Below are positions 1 through 8,046 of a stretch of 64,000 bases of DNA, one piece after another. The notes below the pieces were generated by a model. It searched no databases. It saw nothing but the letters and a program-made list of their open reading frames with translations, and had not been told where the DNA came from. Source of the DNA: Lachnospiraceae bacterium (GTDB lineage Bacteria > Bacillota > Clostridia > Lachnospirales > Lachnospiraceae); assembly GCA_017434885.1 (NCBI GenBank), contig JAFSGE010000005.1:372001-436000 (forward strand), given 5' to 3'. Made by a program: the position numbers and the translations under genes. The stretch's first letter is position 1, and each line of letters starts with the position of its first letter.

Positions 1-612
1 ACTTCTCCACTGCTTCTTCATTGGCCGCAAGCCAGTCAAATCCTGTTCTGGGATTTTGGATTCTTTTATTGTAAGAACCAAATGCAATCTTATCAAGCAG
101 TTTGGAAACATGCTTATCCCCCATAAAAAATCCTTGGATTTTAGCAATAGCCAAACCACTCACAATCAACGGCTGCGGCACATAACCGGTTCCGCAAATG
201 ACAGCACCCTGAATTCCGCTTCCATAGCGGAACAAATAATTTCTGAGCATAAAAGAACCCATGCTGTGTCCCAAAATAATATAAGGAAGTCCGGGATATT
301 CCTCCTGTGTCATTTTCTTGAGGCGGTGCACATCCCTTACCACTACTGTAGCAGGATCCTGCTTGCAAAAATAGCCAAATGTTCCGCCTTCGGGCACAGT
401 TTTCCCGTGTCCCAAATGATCATCTCCGGTTACCAGAAACCCTTTCTCAGCAAAAAAACGCGCCATTTCATCATAACGGTCCACATGCTCTGCCATTCCG
501 TGTACAATCTGCAAAATGCCGATTATTTTTCCTTCCGGCACCCAGCGAATGGCATGTATTTTGCTACTCCCGTCTCTGGAATCAAATGTAAATTCCTCTT
601 TTCTTATCATTG
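1..612 (-). CDS. alpha/beta hydrolase (serine hydrolase, monoacylglycerol-lipase-like), C-terminus cut by window edge
   Basis: About 204 codons are visible; the gene runs off the left edge, so the C-terminal His and part of the lid are missing. It starts at an ATG at 610-612. The protein has an HG oxyanion-type motif (LQIVHGMAEH, residues 33-42), the DxxGHG region typical of the lysophospholipase/monoacylglycerol lipase group (DDHLGHG, 63-69) and a nucleophile elbow GHSMGS at 114-119 with Ser116. Family knowledge says such proteins hydrolyse ester bonds of lipids or small esters in the cytoplasm; the substrate cannot be told from this. It lies 18 bp after metG on the same strand, so it is probably co-transcribed with it. 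Confidence 0.85.
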
Positions 613-630
613 TGTAACCCCCGTAGCCAA

Positions 631-2607
631 CTAACAAATTTCCGCGCCTGCAGGCATTTCTTTTTCAGGTACCATGAGTGCCAGATTACCTTCTGCATCC
701 TCTGCACAAAGAAGCATGCCTTCGCTCATCACTCCGGCAAGCTTTGCAGGCTTTAGGTTCACCAGAACCATCACCTTTTTGCCCACCATTTCTTCCGGAC
801 TGTAATGCTGCTTAATACCGGATACAATCTGTTTTACCTGACTTCCGATTTTTACCTGGGAGCAAAGAAGCTTCTTTGATTTTGGCACTTCCTCGCAGGC
901 AATAATTTCCCCTACCTGGAACTGCATTTTCATAAAATCATCATAGCTGATTTCTTCTTTGGCTTCGATGTCGATTACGGTTTCCTCCACCTTTGCTTCT
1001 GCAGCTGCGTCTGCGCCTTCTGCCGCTTTTCTTTCTGCAAACATGGCTTCTGCCTTTTCTACCACTTCCTTTGCATCCAGTCTCGCAAAAAGAATTTCAG
1101 GCTTATCGGTCACCTTATTTCCGGAAGGATAACCTCCTGCTGTCTGTGTCTCTTCAAAGCTTCTGATGGAAGTATTTAACTGGGATACAATCTTCTCTGC
1201 AGTCTTAGGCATAAAAGGCTCAATTAAGGACGCACCTGTTACAATGCTGTCTACTAAATTGTAAAGTACGGTTGCAAGTCTGTCTTTCTTTGCCTCATCT
1301 TTTGCAAGTACCCAGGGTTCCGTCTCGTCAATATATTTATTACAACGTTTGAACAGTGCAAAAATTTCAGTAAGTGCATCTGCCACACGAAGGTCTTCCA
1401 TCTTAGCTGCCACTTTGGCATAGGTTCCTGTTACCACCGTCTTTAAGTCTTCGTCTACCGCTTCGCTGACACCCTTATCAGCCACCACGCCTTCAAAATA
1501 CTTGTTGCTCATGGAAATGGTTCTGTTTACAAGATTTCCCAATGTATTGGCAAGGTCAGAGTTGATTCTCTCTACCAAAAGCTCCCAGGAAATGGTTCCG
1601 TCATTGTCAAACGGCATTTCATGAAGCACAAAATAACGAACTGCATCCACACCAAAGAAATCCACAAGGTCATCTGCATAAATCACGTTTCCTTTGGACT
1701 TACTCATCTTACCGTCACCCTGTAACAACCACGGATGACCAAACACCTGCTTGGGAAGGGGTTCACCCAATGCCATCAGGAAAATGGGCCAGTAAATGGT
1801 ATGGAAACGGATAATATCCTTTCCTATTAAGTGAAGGTCAGCAGGCCACAATTTCTTATACTGGTCACTGCTTTCTCCGTCACATTCATATCCGATACCT
1901 GTAATATAGTTAGTAAGTGCATCCAACCATACGTAAACTACATGCTTATCATCAAAGTCAACAGGAATTCCCCACTTAAAAGAGGTTCTGGAAACACAGA
2001 GATCCTGAAGTCCCGGAAGCAGGAAGTTATTCATCATTTCATTCTTACGCGATACCGGCTGAATAAATTCCGGATGAGTATTAATATGCTCAATCAGACG
2101 GTCTGCATACTTGCTCATTTTAAAGAAGTATGCTTCTTCCTTTGCCGGCTTTACTTCTCTGCCACAGTCCGGACACTTGCCGTCTACCAACTGTGATTCC
2201 GTCCAGAAAGATTCGCAGGGCGTACAGTAAAGTCCCTCGTAAGAGCTCTTATAAATATCTCCCTGATTGTATAATTTCTTAAAAATCTTCTGCACCTGTT
2301 TTTCATGGTAATCATCTGTGGTACGGATAAATTTATCATAAGAAGTATCCATCAGATTCCACAAATCTTTAATGGTTCCTGCTACGTTATCCACAAATTC
2401 TTTGGGAGTTACGCCTGCATCCTGTGCTTTCAATTCAATTTTCTGTCCGTGTTCATCTGTTCCTGTCTGAAAGAACACATCATAGCCGTCTTTTCTTTTG
2501 AAACGGGCAATACTGTCCGCCAAAACGATTTCATAGCTGTTACCGATGTGGGGTTTACCCGAAGTGTAGGCAATCGCCGTTGTAATGTAATATTTTCCTT
2601 TGCTCAT
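631..2607 (-). CDS. metG: methionyl-tRNA synthetase
   Basis: Class I aminoacyl-tRNA synthetase that charges tRNA-Met in the cytoplasm. The N-terminal Rossmann fold carries the HIGN signature at residues 20-23 and KMSKS near residue 300. A zinc knuckle with paired Cys (CTPC ... CPDC, about 128-148) interrupts the catalytic domain. The last ~100 residues are an EMAP/Trbp-like tRNA-binding domain (begins near YDDFMKMQFQVGEI), the long dimeric form common in Firmicutes. I place the start at the ATG at 2605-2607, 10 nt after an AAAGGAG site. The 27 codons in frame upstream lie in the leader terminator and would be untypical for the family. The gene is preceded by a T-box leader, so it should be induced when uncharged tRNA-Met accumulates. 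Confidence 0.97.
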   Translation of the reverse strand: MSKGKYYITTAIAYTSGKPHIGNSYEIVLADSIARFKRKDGYDVFFQTGTDEHGQKIELKAQDAGVTPKEFVDNVAGTIKDLWNLMDTSYDKFIRTTDDYHEKQVQKIFKKLYNQGDIYKSSYEGLYCTPCESFWTESQLVDGKCPDCGREVKPAKEEAYFFKMSKYADRLIEHINTHPEFIQPVSRKNEMMNNFLLPGLQDLCVSRTSFKWGIPVDFDDKHVVYVWLDALTNYITGIGYECDGESSDQYKKLWPADLHLIGKDIIRFHTIYWPIFLMALGEPLPKQVFGHPWLLQGDGKMSKSKGNVIYADDLVDFFGVDAVRYFVLHEMPFDNDGTISWELLVERINSDLANTLGNLVNRTISMSNKYFEGVVADKGVSEAVDEDLKTVVTGTYAKVAAKMEDLRVADALTEIFALFKRCNKYIDETEPWVLAKDEAKKDRLATVLYNLVDSIVTGASLIEPFMPKTAEKIVSQLNTSIRSFEETQTAGGYPSGNKVTDKPEILFARLDAKEVVEKAEAMFAERKAAEGADAAAEAKVEETVIDIEAKEEISYDDFMKMQFQVGEIIACEEVPKSKKLLCSQVKIGSQVKQIVSGIKQHYSPEEMVGKKVMVLVNLKPAKLAGVMSEGMLLCAEDAEGNLALMVPEKEMPAGAEIC

Positions 2608-2668
2608 GTTTGAACTCCTTTCAATAAATACCAAACGACGACACGCTTTGCGAGCCGTCTTATTGGAC

Positions 2669-2703
2669 AAAAAAGCTGCCTCCTGCATCTACAGAAGACA
2701 GCC
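2669..2703 (-). terminator. intrinsic terminator of the metG T-box leader
   Basis: On the minus strand GCTGTCTTC and GAGGCAGC form a stem with G-U pairs, followed by a run of six T. It directly follows the T-box sequence, so it is the terminator that competes with the antiterminator. It sits about 60 nt upstream of the metG start codon. Confidence 0.85.
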
Positions 2704-2975
2704 AAATAGCCGTGGTACCACTTCTTTTCGTCCTTACCTCGCAGCAAGGACCTCATCGGGTACTAAAATACCCTGCCGCTATAACAGGCGGAACCTGTTG
2801 CAGCCTAACCGCTTCATCATGCATATCGGTAAATACCTTGTCACGTTAAAGTCCGGCTCAGTGCACCGCTCAGAAGCCATCTTCCTTTCCTTACCACTCA
2901 GTTCCTCTCAACCTGCCTAAGCAGGGAACCTTCTCTGTAAAGCTTTCGGGAAAGTACTCTCTTCATCATTGCTTT
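2704..2975 (-). promoter_or_regulatory. T-box riboswitch leader of metG
   Basis: Read on the minus strand, the leader begins with the stem-I style sequence GATGAAGAGAGTAC (around 2955-2968) and ends with the conserved T-box core AAGTGGTACCACGG (about 2708-2725), which pairs with the acceptor end of uncharged tRNA. An ATG triplet in the 3' arm of stem I (2878-2880, context GGAAGATGGC) is the natural candidate for the methionine specifier. A terminator hairpin follows immediately. Known T-box mechanism: binding of uncharged tRNA stabilises the antiterminator and lets metG be transcribed. The specifier position is my reading and has not been folded computationally. Confidence 0.9.
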
Positions 2976-2995
2976 TGCTTATATATATTAGTCTT

Positions 2996-3024
2996 AGCCT
3001 ATCACAAAGAATTTATGTTGTCAA
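2996..3024 (-). promoter_or_regulatory. candidate sigma-A promoter for the metG leader
   Basis: A consensus -35 TTGACA lies on the minus strand at 3019-3024, with TAGGCT 17 nt downstream (2996-3001) as a weak -10. The position, just past the end of the NhaC gene and upstream of the T-box leader, fits. The -10 is poor, so confidence is low. Confidence 0.35.
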
Positions 3025-3035
3025 ATAAACTATCC

Positions 3036-4349
3036 TTATTTATTTTCCTTGGAAGGAATCATAAATACAAAAATTAAAGAACTGATAAGCAGCATAAACG
3101 GATAAGTCAGATTGGGAATAATATCAAATGCAGACACACCCTGACCAAGTCCTGCCGCTACGGAAAGTGCTACCAGCATCTGGGCACCATAAGGAATCAC
3201 CCCCTGGAAAATGCAGGAGAAGGTATCCAAAATCGACGCTGCTTTTCTGGGAGAAATATCGTAATTGTCTGCCATCTCTTTCGCAATGGGGTTTGCCATA
3301 ACAATAGCAACTGTATTATTTGCGGTGGCAATATCCATTGCACCTACCAAAAGTCCCATACCGAGCATTCCGCCCTTTTTCCCTTTGAAAATCTTTTTAA
3401 TCAGTTGCAGAAGTGCTGCAAATCCGCCATATTCATTAATCAATGCGCAAATAGCTGATACCAGAATTGCTACCATAGTTGTTTCAAACATACCGGAAAC
3501 ACCGCTTCCCATATTCGCAAGAAGGTCTGTTGCCGCTGTAGCCCCTGTCGCCAGCATAATCACAGAACCACTCACAATGCCGATTAAAAGCACTACAAAT
3601 ACATTGATACCGATAATTCCGCCTGCCAGCACAAGAATGTACGGAATAATCTGAATCAGATTATAATCATTCACTACCGCCTCTCCCACATCGGCACCCA
3701 TGGAACGAATAAAAATAATTACCATGGAAGCAAGTGCTGCCGGAAGCGCAATGCCAAAATTCTCTTTAAACTTGTCCTTCATGGCACAGCCCTGTCCGTT
3801 ACATGCCGCAATTGTTGTGTCGGAAATAAAGGAAAGATTATCACCAAACATAGCACCGCCAACAACAGTTCCCACACAAAGAGGCACACTGAATCCGGAG
3901 CCGTTTGCCACTGCTACCGCAATCGGTGCTATCAATGTAATGGTTCCAACAGAAGTACCCATAGCAAGGGAAACAAACGCACTTACCACAAAAAGAACCA
4001 GCACGGAAAACTTGGCCGGAATAAGGGAAAGTAGAAAGTAAGCCACGCTTTCTGCGCTGCTTCTGCCTACCACACCTACAAAAACACCTGCTGCCATAAA
4101 AATAAGAATCATGGTAATGATATTCTTATCGCCGACACCTTTTGCCATAATATCAAGCTTGGCATCAAAATTCAGCTTCGGATTCTGCACACAGGCAACA
4201 ATTAATGCGATCAAAAAAATTACCACAATGGGAATATTATAGAATCCCATGTTAATCTTAAGTACATACTCAAATAAAATACCGAGTCCCAAGTAAAGCA
4301 CCAGAAAAACGCCGATTGGCAACAGTGCTTTGTAATTTGCTTTGTTCAT
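3036..4349 (-). CDS. NhaC-family Na+/H+ antiporter
   Basis: A 437-residue membrane protein with about 11 hydrophobic segments spread over its length. It matches the NhaC antiporter family (ion transporter superfamily): an N-terminal hairpin, the conserved SLAMGTSVGT region near residues 128-137, GGAMFGDNLSFISDTT near 164-179, and a C-terminal region with PYGAQM. Family members exchange sodium for protons, or sodium-lactate/malate in some clades, across the cytoplasmic membrane; the exact substrate is not certain. The start has an AGGAGG site 5 nt upstream. It is 41 bp downstream of the PAP2 gene and followed by the metG promoter and leader. Confidence 0.88.
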   Translation of the reverse strand: MNKANYKALLPIGVFLVLYLGLGILFEYVLKINMGFYNIPIVVIFLIALIVACVQNPKLNFDAKLDIMAKGVGDKNIITMILIFMAAGVFVGVVGRSSAESVAYFLLSLIPAKFSVLVLFVVSAFVSLAMGTSVGTITLIAPIAVAVANGSGFSVPLCVGTVVGGAMFGDNLSFISDTTIAACNGQGCAMKDKFKENFGIALPAALASMVIIFIRSMGADVGEAVVNDYNLIQIIPYILVLAGGIIGINVFVVLLIGIVSGSVIMLATGATAATDLLANMGSGVSGMFETTMVAILVSAICALINEYGGFAALLQLIKKIFKGKKGGMLGMGLLVGAMDIATANNTVAIVMANPIAKEMADNYDISPRKAASILDTFSCIFQGVIPYGAQMLVALSVAAGLGQGVSAFDIIPNLTYPFMLLISSLIFVFMIPSKENK

Positions 4350-4390
4350 AAGAACCTCCTATTACTTATCTTTTGTAAAAGATAATATTT

Positions 4391-4921
4391 TTACGATACA
4401 AAATATTTTAACACAATTTTTTTTGTTATACAATGATATACCAAAACAGCCATTGCTGCTCCAAGTGCAAAGCCTGCCAAAATGTCCGTTGGAAAATGCA
4501 CAAATAAATACATTCTGCTAAAGGCAATCAGCGCCGCAAATATCAGCGCTATTACACCGGGTTTTTTATAATAAAGAAAAATCGCAGTGGCTGCCGTAAA
4601 AGCATGTAAGGTATGTCCGGACGGAAACGAATATCCGCCGGGTGTAGAAATGAGCATTCTCACCCCCGCATCTATCTGGCATGGACGTAATCTTCCCACC
4701 AGATTTTTCAAACCGATATTTCCCACAAACAGACATACCAACATGGAAAACAGTACTGTCCATCCGCATTTTCTGGTCTTCTTAAACAATGTCAGCAATA
4801 TTCCTATCACAAGCCATCCGATTCCGCCATCACCAAAATGTGTAACTGTAGCCATAAAACTGTCCAAAGCAGGTGTACGCATCTCCTGTATCAAATATAA
4901 AATTTCAAATTCCCAATCCAT
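4391..4921 (-). CDS. PAP2-family membrane phosphatase
   Basis: A 176-residue protein with five to six membrane segments and all three parts of the type 2 phosphatidic acid phosphatase signature: KNLVGRLRP (near 71-79), PSGH (near 99-102) and SRMYLFVHFPTD (near 135-146). The His of PSGH and the His/Asp of the last motif are the expected catalytic residues. Relatives dephosphorylate lipid pyrophosphates such as undecaprenyl pyrophosphate at the outer face of the membrane; the substrate here is inferred only. A GGGGAAA ribosome site precedes the ATG. Confidence 0.9.
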   Translation of the reverse strand: MDWEFEILYLIQEMRTPALDSFMATVTHFGDGGIGWLVIGILLTLFKKTRKCGWTVLFSMLVCLFVGNIGLKNLVGRLRPCQIDAGVRMLISTPGGYSFPSGHTLHAFTAATAIFLYYKKPGVIALIFAALIAFSRMYLFVHFPTDILAGFALGAAMAVLVYHCITKKIVLKYFVS

Positions 4922-4980
4922 TTACTTTCCCCATATCCTGTAATATTTCTTTGCCTGATTTTTCTGTTGCCCGATAAGAA

Positions 4981-5841
4981 CTACCACGCTTTCAACATCA
5001 GTTGATATGCTGTTTTATTTTCTACAACATCCTTTAAATAAACAAATCCCAATTTTTGAAGCAATTTCACGGACGCCCTGTTTTCAGCCTCAACAAGTGC
5101 CTGTACTTTATCAAAAAGCAATTCTTCTTTGGCATATTTCAAAATTGCCTCACATGCTTCATGTGCATAACCATGCTTTTGATATTCCTTTTCAATTACA
5201 AACCCAAGCTCCGGCAAGTCATACCCCTCTCTGGTATTCAGTCCTGCTCTGCCGATAATCCTGTTTTCTTCTTTTAAAATTACCGTCCACATACCAAAAC
5301 CGTAAAATCCGTACATCTGTCGGATATATTCCTGCATATAAACTTTTTCTTCTTCAGGATTTTGAAACAAATCCTCCATATAATAAGTAATAGACGGTTC
5401 CCCGTAAATGCGATAAAAGTCATCCACATCCTCTACCGTACTCTCGCGCACAAATAAACGATTCGTTTCAAGGATATCCCAGGGAATCCCCGCCAGTCTT
5501 CTGTAAGCTTCATTGTAAGAGCGATACGTCACTTCCGCTGCATCAGATACCGCGTATGGAATTTGTTCAAACATTTCTCCCGCATTCCGCTCATGATAAA
5601 ATCCAAGCACATAGTAACCTTCATCCACAAGTTCCCTGACCTTTTTCGAGCTGTCACTAATCAGTAACAGCTCTTCTTTCGGAAAAGATATTTCCTGACT
5701 AAGTGTACACTCCCACTCCTCTATTGTTGTCAAAAAAAATTTCGTGTTGCTACTTTTCAATTCGCCTTCTATTTTTGCTCTTTCCTTTACAAGATACTCA
5801 TACCCTGCAAAGGTAAGCACATAAATCACACAATTAAGCAT
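4981..5841 (-). CDS. GNAT acetyltransferase with N-terminal HAD-like region
   Basis: A two-part 286-residue protein. Residues ~130-286 are a GNAT N-acetyltransferase: the strand/turn RLFVRESTVEDV, the acetyl-CoA loop region ending YQKHGYAHEACEAIL, and the C-terminal NRASVKLLQKLGF motif are clear. Residues 1-~125 resemble a degenerate HAD-like domain (LLISDSSKKVRELVDEGYYVLG, then YNEAYRRLAGIPWDILETNR) without a DxD nucleophile, so it is probably not catalytic. Similar fusions are known among clostridial proteins. The acceptor (small molecule or protein N-terminus) is unknown. The start has AAGGA 4 nt upstream, and the gene is divergent from the cyclophilin gene. Confidence 0.8.
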   Translation of the reverse strand: MLNCVIYVLTFAGYEYLVKERAKIEGELKSSNTKFFLTTIEEWECTLSQEISFPKEELLLISDSSKKVRELVDEGYYVLGFYHERNAGEMFEQIPYAVSDAAEVTYRSYNEAYRRLAGIPWDILETNRLFVRESTVEDVDDFYRIYGEPSITYYMEDLFQNPEEEKVYMQEYIRQMYGFYGFGMWTVILKEENRIIGRAGLNTREGYDLPELGFVIEKEYQKHGYAHEACEAILKYAKEELLFDKVQALVEAENRASVKLLQKLGFVYLKDVVENKTAYQLMLKAW

Positions 5842-5964
5842 TGCATTGTTTCCTTACTTTATATAAAATAAACATGCAGGGCAAAATTCCATTTGTCACA
5901 CATGCATTTGTGTCTTGATAACTCTGCGCTCATTATAGCACCAAAAAGAAAGGAAGTATATATT

Positions 5965-6486
5965 ATGGCTCAAAATCCGATTGTAACTTTTACCATGGAA
6001 AACGGCGATGTGATTAAAGCGGAGCTTTATCCCGATATCGCACCTATTTCCGTAAACAACTTTGTAAGTCTTGTCAGCAAAGGCTTTTATGACGGGCTTA
6101 TCTTCCACCGCGTTATCCGCGGTTTTATGATCCAGGGAGGGGATCCGGAAGGTACAGGCTGTGGCGGTCCCGGCTATAGCATCAAAGGTGAATTCGCTGC
6201 AAATGGTGTGGAAAACAACTTAAAGCATACAGAAGGAGTACTCTCCATGGCAAGAAGCATGGCTCCCGACTCCGCAGGTTCCCAATTCTTTATTATGCAC
6301 AAAAACGCACCTCACCTCGATGGTTCTTATGCTGCATTTGGAAAAGTAATTGAAGGTATGGAAGCTGTTAACAAAATTGCTGAAACCCCTACCGATTATT
6401 CTGACCGTCCTATGGCAGATCAGGTGATGAAGAGCGTTACCGTAGATACCTTCGGTGTGAGCTATCCGGAACCGGAAAAGTACTAA
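5965..6486 (+). CDS. cyclophilin-type peptidyl-prolyl cis-trans isomerase
   Basis: A 173-residue cytoplasmic cyclophilin that speeds cis-trans isomerisation of proline peptide bonds. The family core is complete: FHRVIRGFMIQGGDP (catalytic Arg and the FMIQGGD motif), GSQFFIMHKNAPHLDG (the QFF motif) and FGKVIEGMEAV. There is no signal peptide. An in-frame extension begins at 5893, but the ATG at 5965 is preceded by AAAGGAAG and starts the conserved MAQNPIVTF sequence, so I use it. It is one of only three plus-strand genes here and seems monocistronic, with a hairpin 155 nt downstream. Confidence 0.93.
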   Translation: MAQNPIVTFTMENGDVIKAELYPDIAPISVNNFVSLVSKGFYDGLIFHRVIRGFMIQGGDPEGTGCGGPGYSIKGEFAANGVENNLKHTEGVLSMARSMAPDSAGSQFFIMHKNAPHLDGSYAAFGKVIEGMEAVNKIAETPTDYSDRPMADQVMKSVTVDTFGVSYPEPEKY

Positions 6487-6641
6487 GTCCAAAGTACTAT
6501 CCCGTTCATATTTTGTTCACATTTAATTTAAAAAATCTTAAAAAAACAATCATTGTTTAGACATTTCTGTATCATATACTAATATCATAAGATACAGCAA
6601 AACACAAAGTAATTGATTTTTTAATAACTTTTTCATAATAA

Positions 6642-6680
6642 ATGCCAAGTAAGTTATACTTACTTGGCATCCTCCCTTTT
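6642..6680 (+). terminator. perfect 13-bp hairpin, probable terminator after the cyclophilin gene
   Basis: ATGCCAAGTAAGT (6642-6654) and its exact reverse complement (6658-6670) are separated by a 3-nt loop and followed by CCTCCCTTTT. The T-run is short and interrupted, so termination may be weak. The 6487-6641 stretch before it holds only A+T-rich sequence and a 7-bp inverted repeat CTGTATC/GATACAG (about 6567-6597); I see no gene in it. Confidence 0.6.
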
Positions 6681-6737
6681 ATGGGGAATTTTTATGTCGC
6701 CTTTTCTCTTTCATTTTTTAACACTTAACAAATTATC

Positions 6738-6770
6738 AAAAAAGGACTGCACAGTAACTGCGCAGTCCTT
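6738..6770 (-). terminator. intrinsic terminator of the aldolase gene
   Basis: On the minus strand AAGGACTGCGCAG and CTGTGCAGTCCTT form a near-perfect stem around a TTA loop, followed by six T. It lies about 20 nt past the fba stop codon. Confidence 0.9.
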
Positions 6771-6790
6771 CATATTTTGTACTTAATTTA

Positions 6791-7654
6791 TTAAGCCTTG
6801 TTAATGGAACCGAAGATTTCCATTTTTTCTTTAACAGTAGCTTTAATTGCTTCAAAACCGGGTGCAAGAAGTTTACGAGGGTCAAATCCCTTACCCTGCT
6901 GATCCTTACCTGCTTCGATATATTCACGTGTAGCAGCTGCAAATGCTAACTGACATTCTGTGTTAACGTTAATCTTAGCAACACCTAAGGAAATTGCTTT
7001 CTTAATCATATCTACAGGGATGCCTGTACCACCGTGAAGAACTAAAGGAAGATCTCCTGTGAGCTGCTGGATAGCATCGAGAGTTTCGAAGCTTAATCCC
7101 TGCCAGTTTTCAGGATATTTTCCATGGATGTTACCGATACCTGCTGCAAGGAAGTCAACACCAAGGTCAGCTACTGCCTTACATTCGTTAGGATCTGCAC
7201 ATTCACCCATACCTACAACGCCGTCTTCTTCACCACCGATGGAACCAACTTCTGCTTCGATAGAGATTCCCTTATCATGAGCTGCTGCAACTAATTCTTT
7301 TGTCTTAGCTACGTTCTCTTCGATAGGATAATGAGAACCATCAAACATTACAGATGAAAATCCTGCTTCGATACACTTATAGCAGTGTTCGTAGCTACCA
7401 TGATCTAAGTGAAGAGCTACAGGAACGGTAATATTCTGGTCTTTGATAAGTCCGTTTACCATACCTACAACTACATCATATCCGCCCATGTACTTACCTG
7501 CACCTTCGGATACACCGAGGATAACAGGAGAGTTGTTTTCCTGTGCTGTTAACAGGATAGCCTTTGTCCATTCAAGGTTGTTGATGTTGAACTGGCCTAC
7601 TGCATAGTGACCAGCTTTTGCTTTTTGAAGCATTTCTGTTGCTGAAACTAACAT
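6791..7654 (-). CDS. fba: class II fructose-1,6-bisphosphate aldolase
   Basis: A 287-residue zinc-dependent aldolase that splits fructose-1,6-bisphosphate into dihydroxyacetone phosphate and glyceraldehyde-3-phosphate. Visible landmarks are the metal-site region ALHLDHGSYEHC (near 80-91), the acidic loop EAEVGSIGGEEDGV (near 133-146), the second metal-site His in GIGNIHGKY and VLHGGTG (near 206-212), and the phosphate-binding end AKINVNTE. An ACGGAGG site lies upstream of the ATG. It follows the crh-like gene by 117 bp; a TATAAT-like box at 7699-7704 suggests its own promoter. Its substrate is the known activator of HprK, encoded 4 kb upstream. Confidence 0.96.
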   Translation of the reverse strand: MLVSATEMLQKAKAGHYAVGQFNINNLEWTKAILLTAQENNSPVILGVSEGAGKYMGGYDVVVGMVNGLIKDQNITVPVALHLDHGSYEHCYKCIEAGFSSVMFDGSHYPIEENVAKTKELVAAAHDKGISIEAEVGSIGGEEDGVVGMGECADPNECKAVADLGVDFLAAGIGNIHGKYPENWQGLSFETLDAIQQLTGDLPLVLHGGTGIPVDMIKKAISLGVAKINVNTECQLAFAAATREYIEAGKDQQGKGFDPRKLLAPGFEAIKATVKEKMEIFGSINKA

Positions 7655-7771
7655 TTTATTTTACCTCCGTTAAATTTATAACATACTCTTCGTTTCCCAT
7701 TATAACTCATTCTTTCAAAAAATGGAATAAGAATATATACATTCTGAATATAAATTATTTTGAATAATAAA

Positions 7772-8032
7772 TTATTCTGCGTTTCCGCTCAAATAATTTT
7801 CAATGCTTTCGATTGCTGTCTGCTCATCCTCGCCGTCAGCAGTTACTGTAACAGACTGTCCCTGACTTAAGGAAAGTGTCATCATTCCCATAATACTCTT
7901 TGCATTAACCTTTTTGCCTTCAGACATAATGTAGATACTGCTCTCGTATCTGCTTGCCACCTGTACCAGCATAGCAATGGGTCTTGCATCAAGATCCTGT
8001 GCCACCTTTACTTCAATCGCCTTTTCAATCAT
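7772..8032 (-). CDS. crh: Crh-like HPr paralog (His15 replaced by Asp, Ser46 kept)
   Basis: An 86-residue HPr-fold protein. In PTS HPr the segment around residue 15 reads GLHARP, with His15 phosphorylated by enzyme I; here it reads DLDARP, so the residue is Asp15. The HprK target Ser46 is intact in NAKSIMGM. By family knowledge a protein lacking His15 cannot carry phosphate for sugar uptake but can be phosphorylated on Ser46 and serve as a CcpA co-regulator, like Bacillus Crh (Gln15). Position supports this: it directly follows whiA, as crh does in Bacillus, and hprK heads the same run of genes. The start has an AAAGGAGGAG site. Orthology is inferred from the missing His and from synteny, not from a tree. 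Confidence 0.88.
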   Translation of the reverse strand: MIEKAIEVKVAQDLDARPIAMLVQVASRYESSIYIMSEGKKVNAKSIMGMMTLSLSQGQSVTVTADGEDEQTAIESIENYLSGNAE

Positions 8033-8046
8033 AATCTTCTCCTCCT

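Noticed and set aside
5893..5964. Longer cyclophilin start
   Set aside because: The 24 extra codons read through the promoter and A+T-rich leader region, while the ATG at 5965 has a good AAAGGAAG site and a conserved first residue sequence.
7772..8032. Calling the 86-residue HPr-like protein a PTS phosphocarrier (ptsH)
   Set aside because: The phosphorylated His15 is Asp here, so it cannot take phosphate from enzyme I in the normal way; a Crh-like role fits better.
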